Shown: positions 1 to 5,332, numbered from the stretch's first letter. The stretch is 7,599 bases of DNA from Methanobacteriota archaeon (GCA_002701145.1 PAEE01000080.1:3560-11158), one strand, 5' to 3'. Made by a program: numbers and translations. Notes: a model not told the origin generated them from the letters alone.

Positions 1-100
1 TCGCGCATGTACCGTGCTCTTTGGCTCCCTTTCTCAAGGCTTCTGCTATCCGACAGGCTCAAAGGTGAAGCGCTTGGCCCACAAATAGGGAGGCGGTCAC
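1..100. other. Upstream flank, possibly the 3' end of a preceding gene
   Basis: No product can be assigned. All three forward frames are open from the window edge for 60 bases or more: frame 2 stops at TAG 86-88, frame 3 at TGA 66-68, and frame 1 runs to TGA 115-117, inside the next gene. The frame-2 stop lies 12 bases before the next ATG and touches its ribosome binding site, the spacing usual in an operon, so a co-transcribed upstream gene is plausible. One minus-strand frame is also open, with an ATG at 8-6. I see no good TATA element or tRNA fold. The stretch is too short to choose a frame. Confidence 0.3.
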
Positions 101-883
101 ATGGTCGAAGAGTCTGAAGAGGATTTAGAAGAGTACGAAGATGAGGATTTCGTCGAGAATGTTTCCGATTGCCCTGGCTGCCGTCAACCATGTGGGCATG
201 ATGTCCTGCGAGAAAAAAAAGTGGGCACAGGCACTGACTATTTACTGAAATGCATTGAATGTGATCATATTCACAGCATACAAATCAGAGAGCCAAAAGC
301 CATCACCATACCTTTCCTACTCAGCGAAGGTGCTAATTCAATGATTGCTAATATCGATATTGATGAAGATGAAACTCTGCATGTAGGGGATATCTTCGAG
401 CATATTGATGCCAGTTGGGAGATTAACCGTATTGAAACAAAAACTGGTAACTCCCGTAAGAAACTCAATGCTAACAAAATTGGACGTGCTAATGCAGTCC
501 GCTCTGATATTGTAATGGTAAGACTTACTCTAACCCGTGGAGAGCACTCGGAAAGTGATTCGATATTCGTAGAACGTGACACGGTATTTAGAGCAAGTAC
601 GGTTATGGAGCACGCAGGAGAAAGGTGGAGAATTAGAGCGATTCACACGGGCGCTGGGCGAACTATGACCGGGAGAGTTGTTGCTCATGACATCAAAAGA
701 ATCTATCTTCACGAGCCACCTAGGCCAGAAGAAGACATTCCTAGAACTCCAAGAGAAAGGAGACAAGCATGGAAGGAAGGTCGCTTGGGAGATAATCCGA
801 ACCCGATCCGTCCTGATGCAGAAAAGTCAGGAAAACCTAAGCAACAACGTTCGGGAAGACGCCAGAAGAAAAAGCGAGACTAA
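101..883 (+). CDS. HVO_0476-family zinc-ribbon protein
   Basis: This 260-residue protein looks like the conserved archaeal HVO_0476 zinc-finger family, whose biochemical role I do not know. Residues 24-58 form the zinc ribbon: C24-P-G-C27, then C51-I-E-C54 followed by D-H-I-H. The middle (about 66-205) is mixed beta-type sequence with the family phrase ETLHVGDIFEH near 92-102. Two charged ends stand out. Residues 1-20 are almost all Glu and Asp, and residues about 207-260 form a Lys/Arg/Pro/Gln-rich basic tail ending KKKRD, probably disordered and able to bind nucleic acid. The start is supported by GGGAGG at 88-93, seven bases before ATG. The protein is probably cytoplasmic, with no signal peptide or membrane segment. 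Its TAA abuts the stop codon of the convergent proline dehydrogenase gene. The family call rests on remembered sequence similarity, not a search. Confidence 0.8.
   Translation: MVEESEEDLEEYEDEDFVENVSDCPGCRQPCGHDVLREKKVGTGTDYLLKCIECDHIHSIQIREPKAITIPFLLSEGANSMIANIDIDEDETLHVGDIFEHIDASWEINRIETKTGNSRKKLNANKIGRANAVRSDIVMVRLTLTRGEHSESDSIFVERDTVFRASTVMEHAGERWRIRAIHTGAGRTMTGRVVAHDIKRIYLHEPPRPEEDIPRTPRERRQAWKEGRLGDNPNPIRPDAEKSGKPKQQRSGRRQKKKRD
865..874 (-). terminator. U-rich terminator candidate after proline dehydrogenase
   Basis: Read on the minus strand this is CTTTTTCTTC, starting about ten bases past the proline dehydrogenase stop codon, inside the end of the convergent zinc-ribbon gene. Euryarchaeal transcription commonly ends at U-rich tracts, so this is a reasonable site. 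However, the same bases encode Lys and Glu codons of the opposing gene's basic tail, so the tract may be incidental. Confidence 0.3.
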
Positions 884-1900
884 TCATGGACGATTGGTCC
901 ATGGCATTAGGAATGCCTTAGCGACTTGAGTGCCAATTGTAGGGTTCTCTTTCAACCTACGAATTGAATATTCGTACCATTTTTCACCATATGGAATGTA
1001 AACTCTTGTTCTGTGACCTTTTGAACATAGTTTACGACGTAGAGGACCTCTTACACCTAGTAACATTTGGAATTCATAACCAGGTCCTTTTTGCGGGCGA
1101 GGCTCTCCAGCATTTGGTCTGGGGTCTGGAATATTAGGGCCCATTTTTCTCTTGGTAAGTGCTTCTAAAGTGTGGTTGATTACTGGGTGGTCATGACTCG
1201 CAATACCCACATAAGCTCCAGCATCTAACATTGCGTCAACACAATCGTTGGTTGCTTTGATTATAGGTTGACGGTCTGTGTGAGAGATATCTTCAGGCTC
1301 CAAATAAATCCCTTTGCAGATTCGATAATCTGCATTCTTTCCTAATTTCTGAGCAATGCTTTGGATGTCTTCAATTGTACGGAACAGCCTTGCTTGGAGA
1401 ACTACACCTACATTGGTTAGACCTTTTTCATGCATATCCAACATGACTTGAATTGTGTCATCAGTAACCCGGTGGTCTTCCATATCCAGCCTGACAAACA
1501 TTTGATGTTCATTGGCCATTGAAACTAAAGCTTCGATATTATCCATTCCAATTTCGCTATCCAGAAGTAAACCAAATGCTGTGGGTTTTATTGAAAGATT
1601 GGCATCGAAATTGTTCTCACTAATCGCTGTAATTACTCTCTTGTATTCTTCTAAGAAGAATGTCGCCTCCTCCATTGATGTTATCTCTTCACCAAGAACA
1701 TCAATAGTAAAACATGCACCTTCTTTCGAAAGACGTTTCATCACTTTAACAGCATCTTCAAGTTTTGGACCTGCTACATATCGGCGACTTACCCAGCCGA
1801 CGAACCAACGCGGCATACGGACGGTCATGGCGACGACCATTCGTGAAAAGCGCCCTACCATGTTACAATGCCAGTGTCGGCGATTCTTGACCGTTTTCAT
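884..1900 (-). CDS. Proline dehydrogenase (monofunctional, FAD-dependent)
   Basis: This enzyme oxidises L-proline to delta-1-pyrroline-5-carboxylate, passing electrons through FAD towards the quinone pool; it is the first step of proline catabolism to glutamate. The 338 residues match the monofunctional bacterial PutB/Thermus-type TIM barrel throughout. Visible motifs are SRRYVAG (38-44), the active-site lysine in LSIKPTAFGL (K105), VRLDMED (D139), YRICKGIYLEPED (192-204), ASHD (234-237), EFQMLLGVR (276-284), RVYIPYG (Y301) and the substrate-binding arginine pair in YSIRRLKENP (R314, R315). Residues 252-274 hold a Pro-rich insertion where Thermus has a short loop. The ATG at 1900 overlaps the dtdA stop by one base (TGATG), favouring translational coupling. 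M14 (base 1861) is an alternative start that would fit Thermus length slightly better; neither has a clear Shine-Dalgarno sequence. The delta-1-pyrroline-5-carboxylate dehydrogenase needed next is not in the window. Confidence 0.93.
   Translation of the reverse strand: MKTVKNRRHWHCNMVGRFSRMVVAMTVRMPRWFVGWVSRRYVAGPKLEDAVKVMKRLSKEGACFTIDVLGEEITSMEEATFFLEEYKRVITAISENNFDANLSIKPTAFGLLLDSEIGMDNIEALVSMANEHQMFVRLDMEDHRVTDDTIQVMLDMHEKGLTNVGVVLQARLFRTIEDIQSIAQKLGKNADYRICKGIYLEPEDISHTDRQPIIKATNDCVDAMLDAGAYVGIASHDHPVINHTLEALTKRKMGPNIPDPRPNAGEPRPQKGPGYEFQMLLGVRGPLRRKLCSKGHRTRVYIPYGEKWYEYSIRRLKENPTIGTQVAKAFLMPWTNRP
885..903. repeat. Inverted repeat at the convergent 883/884 junction
   Basis: CATGGAC (885-891) and GTCCATG (897-903) form a perfect 7-bp stem with the five-base loop GATTG. 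It begins two bases after the TAA of the plus-strand zinc-ribbon gene and covers the last codons and part of the stop of the minus-strand proline dehydrogenase gene. It could fold at the 3' end of both transcripts and help protect or end them. Archaeal terminators do not usually need hairpins, so an RNA-stability role is as likely. Coincidence with the coding sequence (end of PWTNRP) cannot be excluded. Confidence 0.4.
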
Positions 1901-2811
1901 CAGATGATTTCTGAACTTTTGAGCAGAGGCACTGATAATTCATCCAGAAGTTCTCTAATTGCCTGCCGTTGCCATCCCTTGAATGCCTTCTTATCCATGC
2001 TGCAAATTACCTCACCGCCGGGAAAACCTAACTTAGTTGCAGCAATTGCTTTACGAATACTATTTTCCCACATGCCACCGATATTTCCAGATTCATCTTT
2101 AGTAAATGGAAGGGCGTATGTAGCCAACATATGACCGATCCAAATTCCATCATGAGATGCCAGAAGATTACCTCTTGGTGCGTAGTGGCCACCACCTAAT
2201 GTAACTACTACGCGCCCTTCGCCATTCCAATTACCAAGTCCTGAACCCCCATCTAATCCTAGACCTCGATAAATGATTCCAGCGAGAACTTTAGCAGCAT
2301 TTTCATGGCCCCAAGTTTCGGCGGTTGAACCTATTTCAATGAATAGTGAAGGAGTTTCTATCCAAGGCCCGTGATGAGTTGTTTCTAAGGATAAATCAAA
2401 TTCTGACAAATCACTAGCTACCCTATTCATTTCCCTCCACCATGCAGCAATACGTGGATTTGGAGGAGGGCAATCTCCAGCCTTTCCGCCATAATCTGGT
2501 ATTTGTTCTTCAGGAACTTGCATGGTACCGATAGGATGCAATGTAAGAGAGGCATTACCACTTGCTGCAGAATGGCGAGATGGGAATATGATTTCTGAAG
2601 GTTTTTCCCCAGTTGCTTGCAACCACCGTTTGTCTAGATCATCTTCCCACAAACATCCGTCTTTGATCCACCACATTCTTGCATCCTTGTAAGAATATGC
2701 AGGCAAGCCTTCGATTGGATTCATTTCACTCCAATCCGCCATTTTTAGTAACTCATCAGCCTGATTTGTCGAGGCGATATCTCCCCCAGACACCAGAATA
2801 AGGCTGACCAT
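1900..2811 (-). CDS. dtdA: D-aminoacyl-tRNA deacylase, archaeal/plant type (DTD2)
   Basis: DtdA (DTD2/GEK1 family) hydrolyses the ester of D-aminoacyl-tRNAs in the cytoplasm, recycling tRNA and keeping D-amino acids out of proteins. The 303 residues carry the family landmarks in order: an N terminus of the usual kind (MVSLILVSGGDIAS), the SRH-x3-S segment at 78-84 followed by LTLHPIG (89-95), ETTHHGP at 143-149 with the His pair 146-147, PSLFIEIGS (154-162) leading to a conserved Trp (167), and LGGGHYAPR (205-213) near a second conserved His (H209). Length is slightly above the typical 270-290. The Asn usually seen after HPxG is Thr here. The ATG at 2811 is well placed by the family N terminus, although no Shine-Dalgarno sequence precedes it, so the message may be leaderless. 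It is the first gene of a pair with proline dehydrogenase and sits 32 bp from a divergent gene. Confidence 0.93.
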   Translation of the reverse strand: MVSLILVSGGDIASTNQADELLKMADWSEMNPIEGLPAYSYKDARMWWIKDGCLWEDDLDKRWLQATGEKPSEIIFPSRHSAASGNASLTLHPIGTMQVPEEQIPDYGGKAGDCPPPNPRIAAWWREMNRVASDLSEFDLSLETTHHGPWIETPSLFIEIGSTAETWGHENAAKVLAGIIYRGLGLDGGSGLGNWNGEGRVVVTLGGGHYAPRGNLLASHDGIWIGHMLATYALPFTKDESGNIGGMWENSIRKAIAATKLGFPGGEVICSMDKKAFKGWQRQAIRELLDELSVPLLKSSEII

Positions 2812-2862
2812 GGTTAGGCGTAGAGTTCGAGACTCTTGAAGGAATGGTTCACAAGCCTAACC
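2812..2862. promoter_or_regulatory. Very short divergent control region with an 8-bp inverted repeat
   Basis: Only 32 bp (2812-2843) separate the dtdA start from the start chosen for the opposing unknown gene. GGTTAGGC (2812-2819) and its exact complement GCCTAACC (2855-2862) bracket both sides of this gap at 35-bp spacing, and a smaller dyad, AGAGT/ACTCT with a five-base loop, lies at 2822-2836. I see no convincing TATA/BRE element on either strand, so the promoters may lie partly inside the opposing reading frames. The repeats could be a shared operator or chance; the evidence is the symmetry alone. Confidence 0.25.
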
Positions 2863-3731
2863 CCTCTCCCAGTTACATGGAGACAGCCCCATGGAGACAT
2901 TTTCACCATGGTGACCAAGAAATCATCATTGATGTAAACGGTGGTATTTCGATTAATGGAACAACCACCAGCCCATTTCCATGCGAGATTACCTTTGCTT
3001 CAATGTGTGACAAAGGCTTGGTCGCCACATGGGTAGACCATGAATTACAATTAGCCAGAATGGCCTTGCTAAATCTTGATGAGCCTGTAAAAAAAGGTAT
3101 TTCAAGAGCTCAATTGCGCCTGAAAAGAAATTCTAGCATGGTTGAAGGTTCGCAATGGTGTCACATCATCGATGCAGAACCAGTTGCATTAGTCGCAAAA
3201 GAAGATATGATCGTATTTGCACTTTGGTCGAGGGGTTTGTATTGTATCGACTCATCATCTAACGAAATTTGGCGTTTACCACTTATTGAATTAAAAGGTA
3301 AATCTCCGCCAAGGTCAAACGAAATAACATCTATTTCAATTATCAAAGATGAAGTCATTGCTTGGACAAAAGGAGGAACTTATCAAAGGATTTCATTGGC
3401 CAGTGGTGAAGTTCTACAAACCGAGGAATTAGGAGTTGAATGTAATATTGAAAATGTGTTTGCTCACGACGATTCATTCCTAATTACATCCACAGATGGT
3501 TGGGCATGGGAATTATTGAATGACGAGATAACAGTTGCAAGAAAATTACGTGGCACCATTCAACATGCGGTTTTTGATGAAGACGATTGGAGAATTATTT
3601 CATGGAGGGACGATTTGATGCTACGTGGTGAGATGAAAACACGTACAGAATTGGGTGTTCAAATCATAAAAGAAAGTGAAAACTGGATGGTTCTCGACAA
3701 TCAAGGTAACCGTAGCCCGCACATGGGCTAA
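2844..3731 (+). CDS. Hypothetical protein, probable PQQ/WD-like beta-propeller
   Basis: I do not recognise this 295-residue protein. It has no signal peptide or membrane segment, so is probably cytoplasmic. It is rich in Trp and in short alternating hydrophobic strands, and several segments look like blades of a PQQ-like or WD-like beta-propeller: GLYCIDSSSNEIW (about 130-142), GTYQRISLASGEVLQ (about 178-192) and DGWAWELLNDEITV (about 218-231). These share the pattern of hydrophobic strand, turn, then a polar residue and E-x-W or G-E-V. It would probably be a binding scaffold; there are no catalytic motifs. The ATG at 2844 has AAGGA immediately next to it, too close for normal initiation. ATG 2877 (M12) is a real alternative and would widen the divergent gap with dtdA to 65 bp. 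The gene ends eight bases before the convergent rps27ae stop. Being a real gene is well supported by length and strand; the fold is inference. Confidence 0.75.
   Translation: MVHKPNPSPSYMETAPWRHFHHGDQEIIIDVNGGISINGTTTSPFPCEITFASMCDKGLVATWVDHELQLARMALLNLDEPVKKGISRAQLRLKRNSSMVEGSQWCHIIDAEPVALVAKEDMIVFALWSRGLYCIDSSSNEIWRLPLIELKGKSPPRSNEITSISIIKDEVIAWTKGGTYQRISLASGEVLQTEELGVECNIENVFAHDDSFLITSTDGWAWELLNDEITVARKLRGTIQHAVFDEDDWRIISWRDDLMLRGEMKTRTELGVQIIKESENWMVLDNQGNRSPHMG
3713..3730. terminator. Inverted repeat at the convergent 3731/3740 junction
   Basis: TAGCCC (3713-3718) and GGGCTA (3725-3730) make a perfect 6-bp stem with a six-base loop. It covers the last codons and part of the stop of the plus-strand unknown gene. 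For the minus-strand rps27ae message it lies just past the stop, preceded by the short U-rich run TTGTAATTTT, which makes a termination or 3'-end-protection role plausible for the ribosomal operon. There is no U-run after it on the plus strand. Part of the symmetry could be a coding coincidence. Confidence 0.35.
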
Positions 3732-3739
3732 AATTACAA

Positions 3740-3910
3740 TCACTCATTGGCTACTGTGTAACCACAACGACCGCAGGATTTGCGGTCAGCGTGTGTAGCA
3801 AGGAATACTCCAGGACCACACTCAGGGCAGAACTCTGCCTTGCGAACTAGTTTACCATCTTCGACTGCGTACTTGGACCACTTTGCTCCAGCTTTAGGAC
3901 CGTCAGACAT
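3740..3910 (-). CDS. rps27ae: Small-subunit ribosomal protein S27ae (eS31)
   Basis: This is a 56-residue zinc-binding protein of the archaeal/eukaryotic small ribosomal subunit, the archaeal counterpart of the part that eukaryotes fuse to ubiquitin. The reading is [14 protein letters not shown] at the N terminus, then C28-P-E-C31-G-P-G-V-F-L-A and C46-G-R-C49-G-Y-T, the four cysteines of its zinc ribbon with the characteristic CGPGVFLA and [10 protein letters not shown] signatures. Length is normal for an archaeal S27ae. The start ATG (3910-3908) shares its A with the last base of the rps24e TGA, so translation is probably coupled. It is the last gene of the rpoE1-spt4-rps24e cluster. Confidence 0.96.
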   Translation of the reverse strand: MSDGPKAGAKWSKYAVEDGKLVRKAEFCPECGPGVFLATHADRKSCGRCGYTVANE

Positions 3911-4305
3911 CAAGCCTCACCTCCGTCTTCATCAGCAGGTGCTTCTTCAGCAGGCTCCTCAGCAGCAGGTGCTTCAGCAGCAGGTGCTTCTTCAGCAGGT
4001 GCTTCTTCAGCAGGAGCAGCGCTGGATGAGCGCATACCTGAGTATCTTGCATGCATATAATCTGGTTCAACCTTCATTGATTCAGCATCTGCATATACAA
4101 TTCCTAGCCCGGTAGTAGAACTTTGGCCGAATCTAGTATTAACATCCTTGATTACAATTAGGTCGCGATTAGATCCTGGTTCAATAGATGCAATTCCATT
4201 CAGCATGTCAACACGAGATGGTGTTGGCTGTCCTTCATGATTCCAGCGGAATTCTATTTCAACACGATTGAGTAGTGGGTTTTCTTTGCGGTCAATTATT
4301 TCCAT
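3910..4305 (-). CDS. rps24e: Small-subunit ribosomal protein S24e with a repetitive acidic tail
   Basis: S24e (eS24) is a structural protein of the archaeal/eukaryotic small ribosomal subunit. Residues 1-92 are the usual domain: [14 protein letters not shown] at the start, the conserved RxD near 31-33, a strand with [11 protein letters not shown] (50-60), and [16 protein letters not shown] (66-81) ending YMHARYSG (83-90). That is about the full length of a normal archaeal S24e. Residues 93-131 are an added tail with no Lys or Arg: six five-residue units based on A-P-A-E-E (97-126), then DGGEA. The tail resembles the acidic Ala/Glu end of ribosomal stalk proteins P1/L12, which is unexpected on S24e. 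The start is fixed by GGAGG at 4317-4313, seven bases upstream. The stop overlaps the rps27ae start as TGATG, so the tail is translated just before reinitiation. Confidence 0.95.
   Translation of the reverse strand: MEIIDRKENPLLNRVEIEFRWNHEGQPTPSRVDMLNGIASIEPGSNRDLIVIKDVNTRFGQSSTTGLGIVYADAESMKVEPDYMHARYSGMRSSSAAPAEEAPAEEAPAAEAPAAEEPAEEAPADEDGGEA
3928..4017 (-). repeat. 15-bp tandem repeat coding six APAEE-type units
   Basis: Six head-to-tail 15-bp units lie within the 3' end of rps24e. On the plus strand the 13-mer CAGCAGGTGCTTC occurs exactly at 3933, 3963, 3978 and 3993, all on a 15-bp grid, with degenerate copies at 3948 and 4008. The encoded units, in protein order, are [25 protein letters not shown] and APADE. 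Near-identity at the DNA level, including third positions, suggests recent duplication by slippage, so copy number may vary among strains or be misassembled. Confidence 0.9.
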
Positions 4306-4312
4306 TTCAATT

Positions 4313-4317
4313 CCTCC
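4313..4317 (-). promoter_or_regulatory. Strong Shine-Dalgarno of rps24e, overlapping the spt4 stop region
   Basis: The minus strand reads TAAGGAGGAATTGAAATG: the spt4 TAA (4320-4318) runs directly into GGAGG, seven bases before the rps24e ATG. It is the best ribosome binding site in the window, and its position ties rps24e initiation to spt4 termination. It fixes the start codon. Confidence 0.85.
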
Positions 4318-4521
4318 TTAACGAGTATTCACCTTGAGTGCGTAACTTCCTGGAACATCGATGGTTAGGCGTCTTGCAATTTCTGAACGAGAAGGGTTCA
4401 TTACTACGACATACCCAGTCCAGTCAGAAGAAACTGGTGCTGAGGGACAACGTGAACACTGGTCGATGCCATCTGCTAGTATTAGGTGACATTCGCTGCA
4501 TGCAAAGGGATTCTTAGCCAT
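4318..4521 (-). CDS. spt4: Transcription elongation factor Spt4 (RpoE'')
   Basis: Spt4 pairs with Spt5 (NusG family) to form the clamp-closing elongation factor of archaeal RNA polymerase. The 67 residues have the whole family outline: a zinc ribbon of C8-S-E-C11 and C22-S-R-C25, then the DWTGYVVVMNPSRSEIA stretch (33-49) that matches the usual DW-GY-I-P-SEIA pattern, and PGSYALKV at 57-64. Length is normal for an archaeal Spt4. AGGAG at 4535-4531, nine bases upstream, supports the start. It lies 16 bases after rpoE1 and 12 before rps24e, the standard archaeal order. In older annotation it is called RNA polymerase subunit E''. Confidence 0.95.
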   Translation of the reverse strand: MAKNPFACSECHLILADGIDQCSRCPSAPVSSDWTGYVVVMNPSRSEIARRLTIDVPGSYALKVNTR

Positions 4522-4537
4522 TATATTACACTCCTAT

Positions 4538-5089
4538 TCAATTTTGGTCCTCATGGATCCATTCGTGGCTACCTAACCCGGTTTGCTTACATGTCAAACC
4601 AATCTTAGAGCGACGAGGATCGCTTGTATCAGGGGATAGTGAAACTATGCGGGCTCTAACAGAACTTCCGACACCTAGTTTGCGGCCTTCTTTACGGCCT
4701 TCAAGAACTCCCATTCCAGCGTTGATGTCAACGTGGTCTTCCATAATTTGTGACTTGTGGAGAAGTGCTTCCATTGGTCCGATTCTAACGAATGCGCCGA
4801 AATCATTGATTTCAGAAACTGCGCCTTCAACTACTTCATAATCTTCAATACAAAACAGAACTGCATCGAACTTTACTTCTTGGTAAATTGCACCGTCACC
4901 GTGAATAATCCTTCCACGGCCAATTGGTTCGTGGTTTGATGTTACTAGAACGAAGTTATTGTTATCATCGAATCGACCTTCGAAAGCAGAAGCTGCTAAA
5001 CGGTCAATATGTTCATTCAGTGATTTTTCCTTGCGGATGTATTCCGCAGGAATACGGATAGTATCCTCTTTAGTAACAACTTTGTACAT
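4538..5089 (-). CDS. rpoE1: RNA polymerase stalk subunit Rpb7 (RpoE')
   Basis: Rpb7 forms, with Rpb4/RpoF, the stalk of archaeal RNA polymerase, which binds the emerging transcript and aids promoter opening. The 183 residues start MYKVVTKEDTIRIPAEY, the family's usual N terminus; an RNP-like domain fills about 1-80, and an S1/OB RNA-binding domain about 84-165, with VEGAVSEINDFGAFVRIG (87-104), the LLHKSQI strand, a variable loop and SKIGLTCKQ near the end. A GTG 33 bases further upstream (5122) keeps the frame open, but the ATG at 5089 is preferred: it gives the conserved N terminus and has the Shine-Dalgarno GGTGA four bases before it. It heads the rpoE1-spt4-rps24e-rps27ae operon, whose partner rpoF is not here. 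Confidence 0.95.
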   Translation of the reverse strand: MYKVVTKEDTIRIPAEYIRKEKSLNEHIDRLAASAFEGRFDDNNNFVLVTSNHEPIGRGRIIHGDGAIYQEVKFDAVLFCIEDYEVVEGAVSEINDFGAFVRIGPMEALLHKSQIMEDHVDINAGMGVLEGRKEGRKLGVGSSVRARIVSLSPDTSDPRRSKIGLTCKQTGLGSHEWIHEDQN

Positions 5090-5093
5090 TTTT

Positions 5094-5098
5094 TCACC
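5094..5098 (-). promoter_or_regulatory. Shine-Dalgarno GGTGA deciding the rpoE1 start
   Basis: The minus strand reads AAGGTGAAAAATG; GGTGA ends four bases before the ATG at 5089. GGTGA complements the usual archaeal 16S 3' end, and exactly the same motif and spacing precede the divergent gene at 5378. It argues for the ATG at 5089 over the upstream GTG at 5122. Confidence 0.75.
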
Positions 5099-5315
5099 TT
5101 TTTTATCTTCTATTCGAGTCACTGCAAGGAGAACGATTGAGGTCTTAATGCCTCATCCGTCCTTCACCGGCTTGTGCCTCGAGAGAGATGTGTGACCGAA
5201 GTCATTCACGCCACCAGCGACCCCTATTTGAATGATACCCCGAGAATCGGTGACCTAATACGCCGCTCAAGCCTATTTTTGGCTAGAAATAGAGGGTCTT
5301 ATTATCGCTTTCTAA

Positions 5316-5332
5316 TGGGCCCGTAGGGCCCA
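5316..5332. promoter_or_regulatory. GGGCCC-GTA-GGGCCC palindrome
   Basis: TGGGCCC GTA GGGCCCA is a perfect 7-bp inverted repeat with a three-base centre. Because GGGCCC is itself palindromic, the element also reads as two copies of the same site nine bases apart. It lies 46 bases before the ATG at 5378, in the divergent intergenic region, and is far more G+C-rich than its surroundings. No U-run follows on either strand, so it is unlikely to be a terminator. A protein-binding operator or a 5'-leader hairpin is the better guess. Confidence 0.4.

Noticed and set aside
3928..4017. Repeat array considered as a CRISPR
   Set aside because: The units are 15 bp with no unique spacers and encode an in-frame five-residue repeat.
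3780..4115. Plus-strand frame with a Gln/Leu-rich repeat (QQQVLLQQ)
   Set aside because: It is the complement of the repeat tail of rps24e and of rps27ae, both unmistakable on the minus strand.
2809..4372. 12-base word ATGGTTAGGCGT at the dtdA start and again inside spt4
   Set aside because: One shared 12-mer is expected by chance in a window of this size, and the contexts are unrelated.
5090..5122. Longer rpoE1 product starting at GTG 5122
   Set aside because: It adds eleven residues before the conserved family N terminus, while the ATG at 5089 has a well-placed GGTGA site.
4959..5195. Plus-strand frame of 78 codons over the rpoE1 start
   Set aside because: It is the antisense of rpoE1 for most of its length and resembles no protein family I know.
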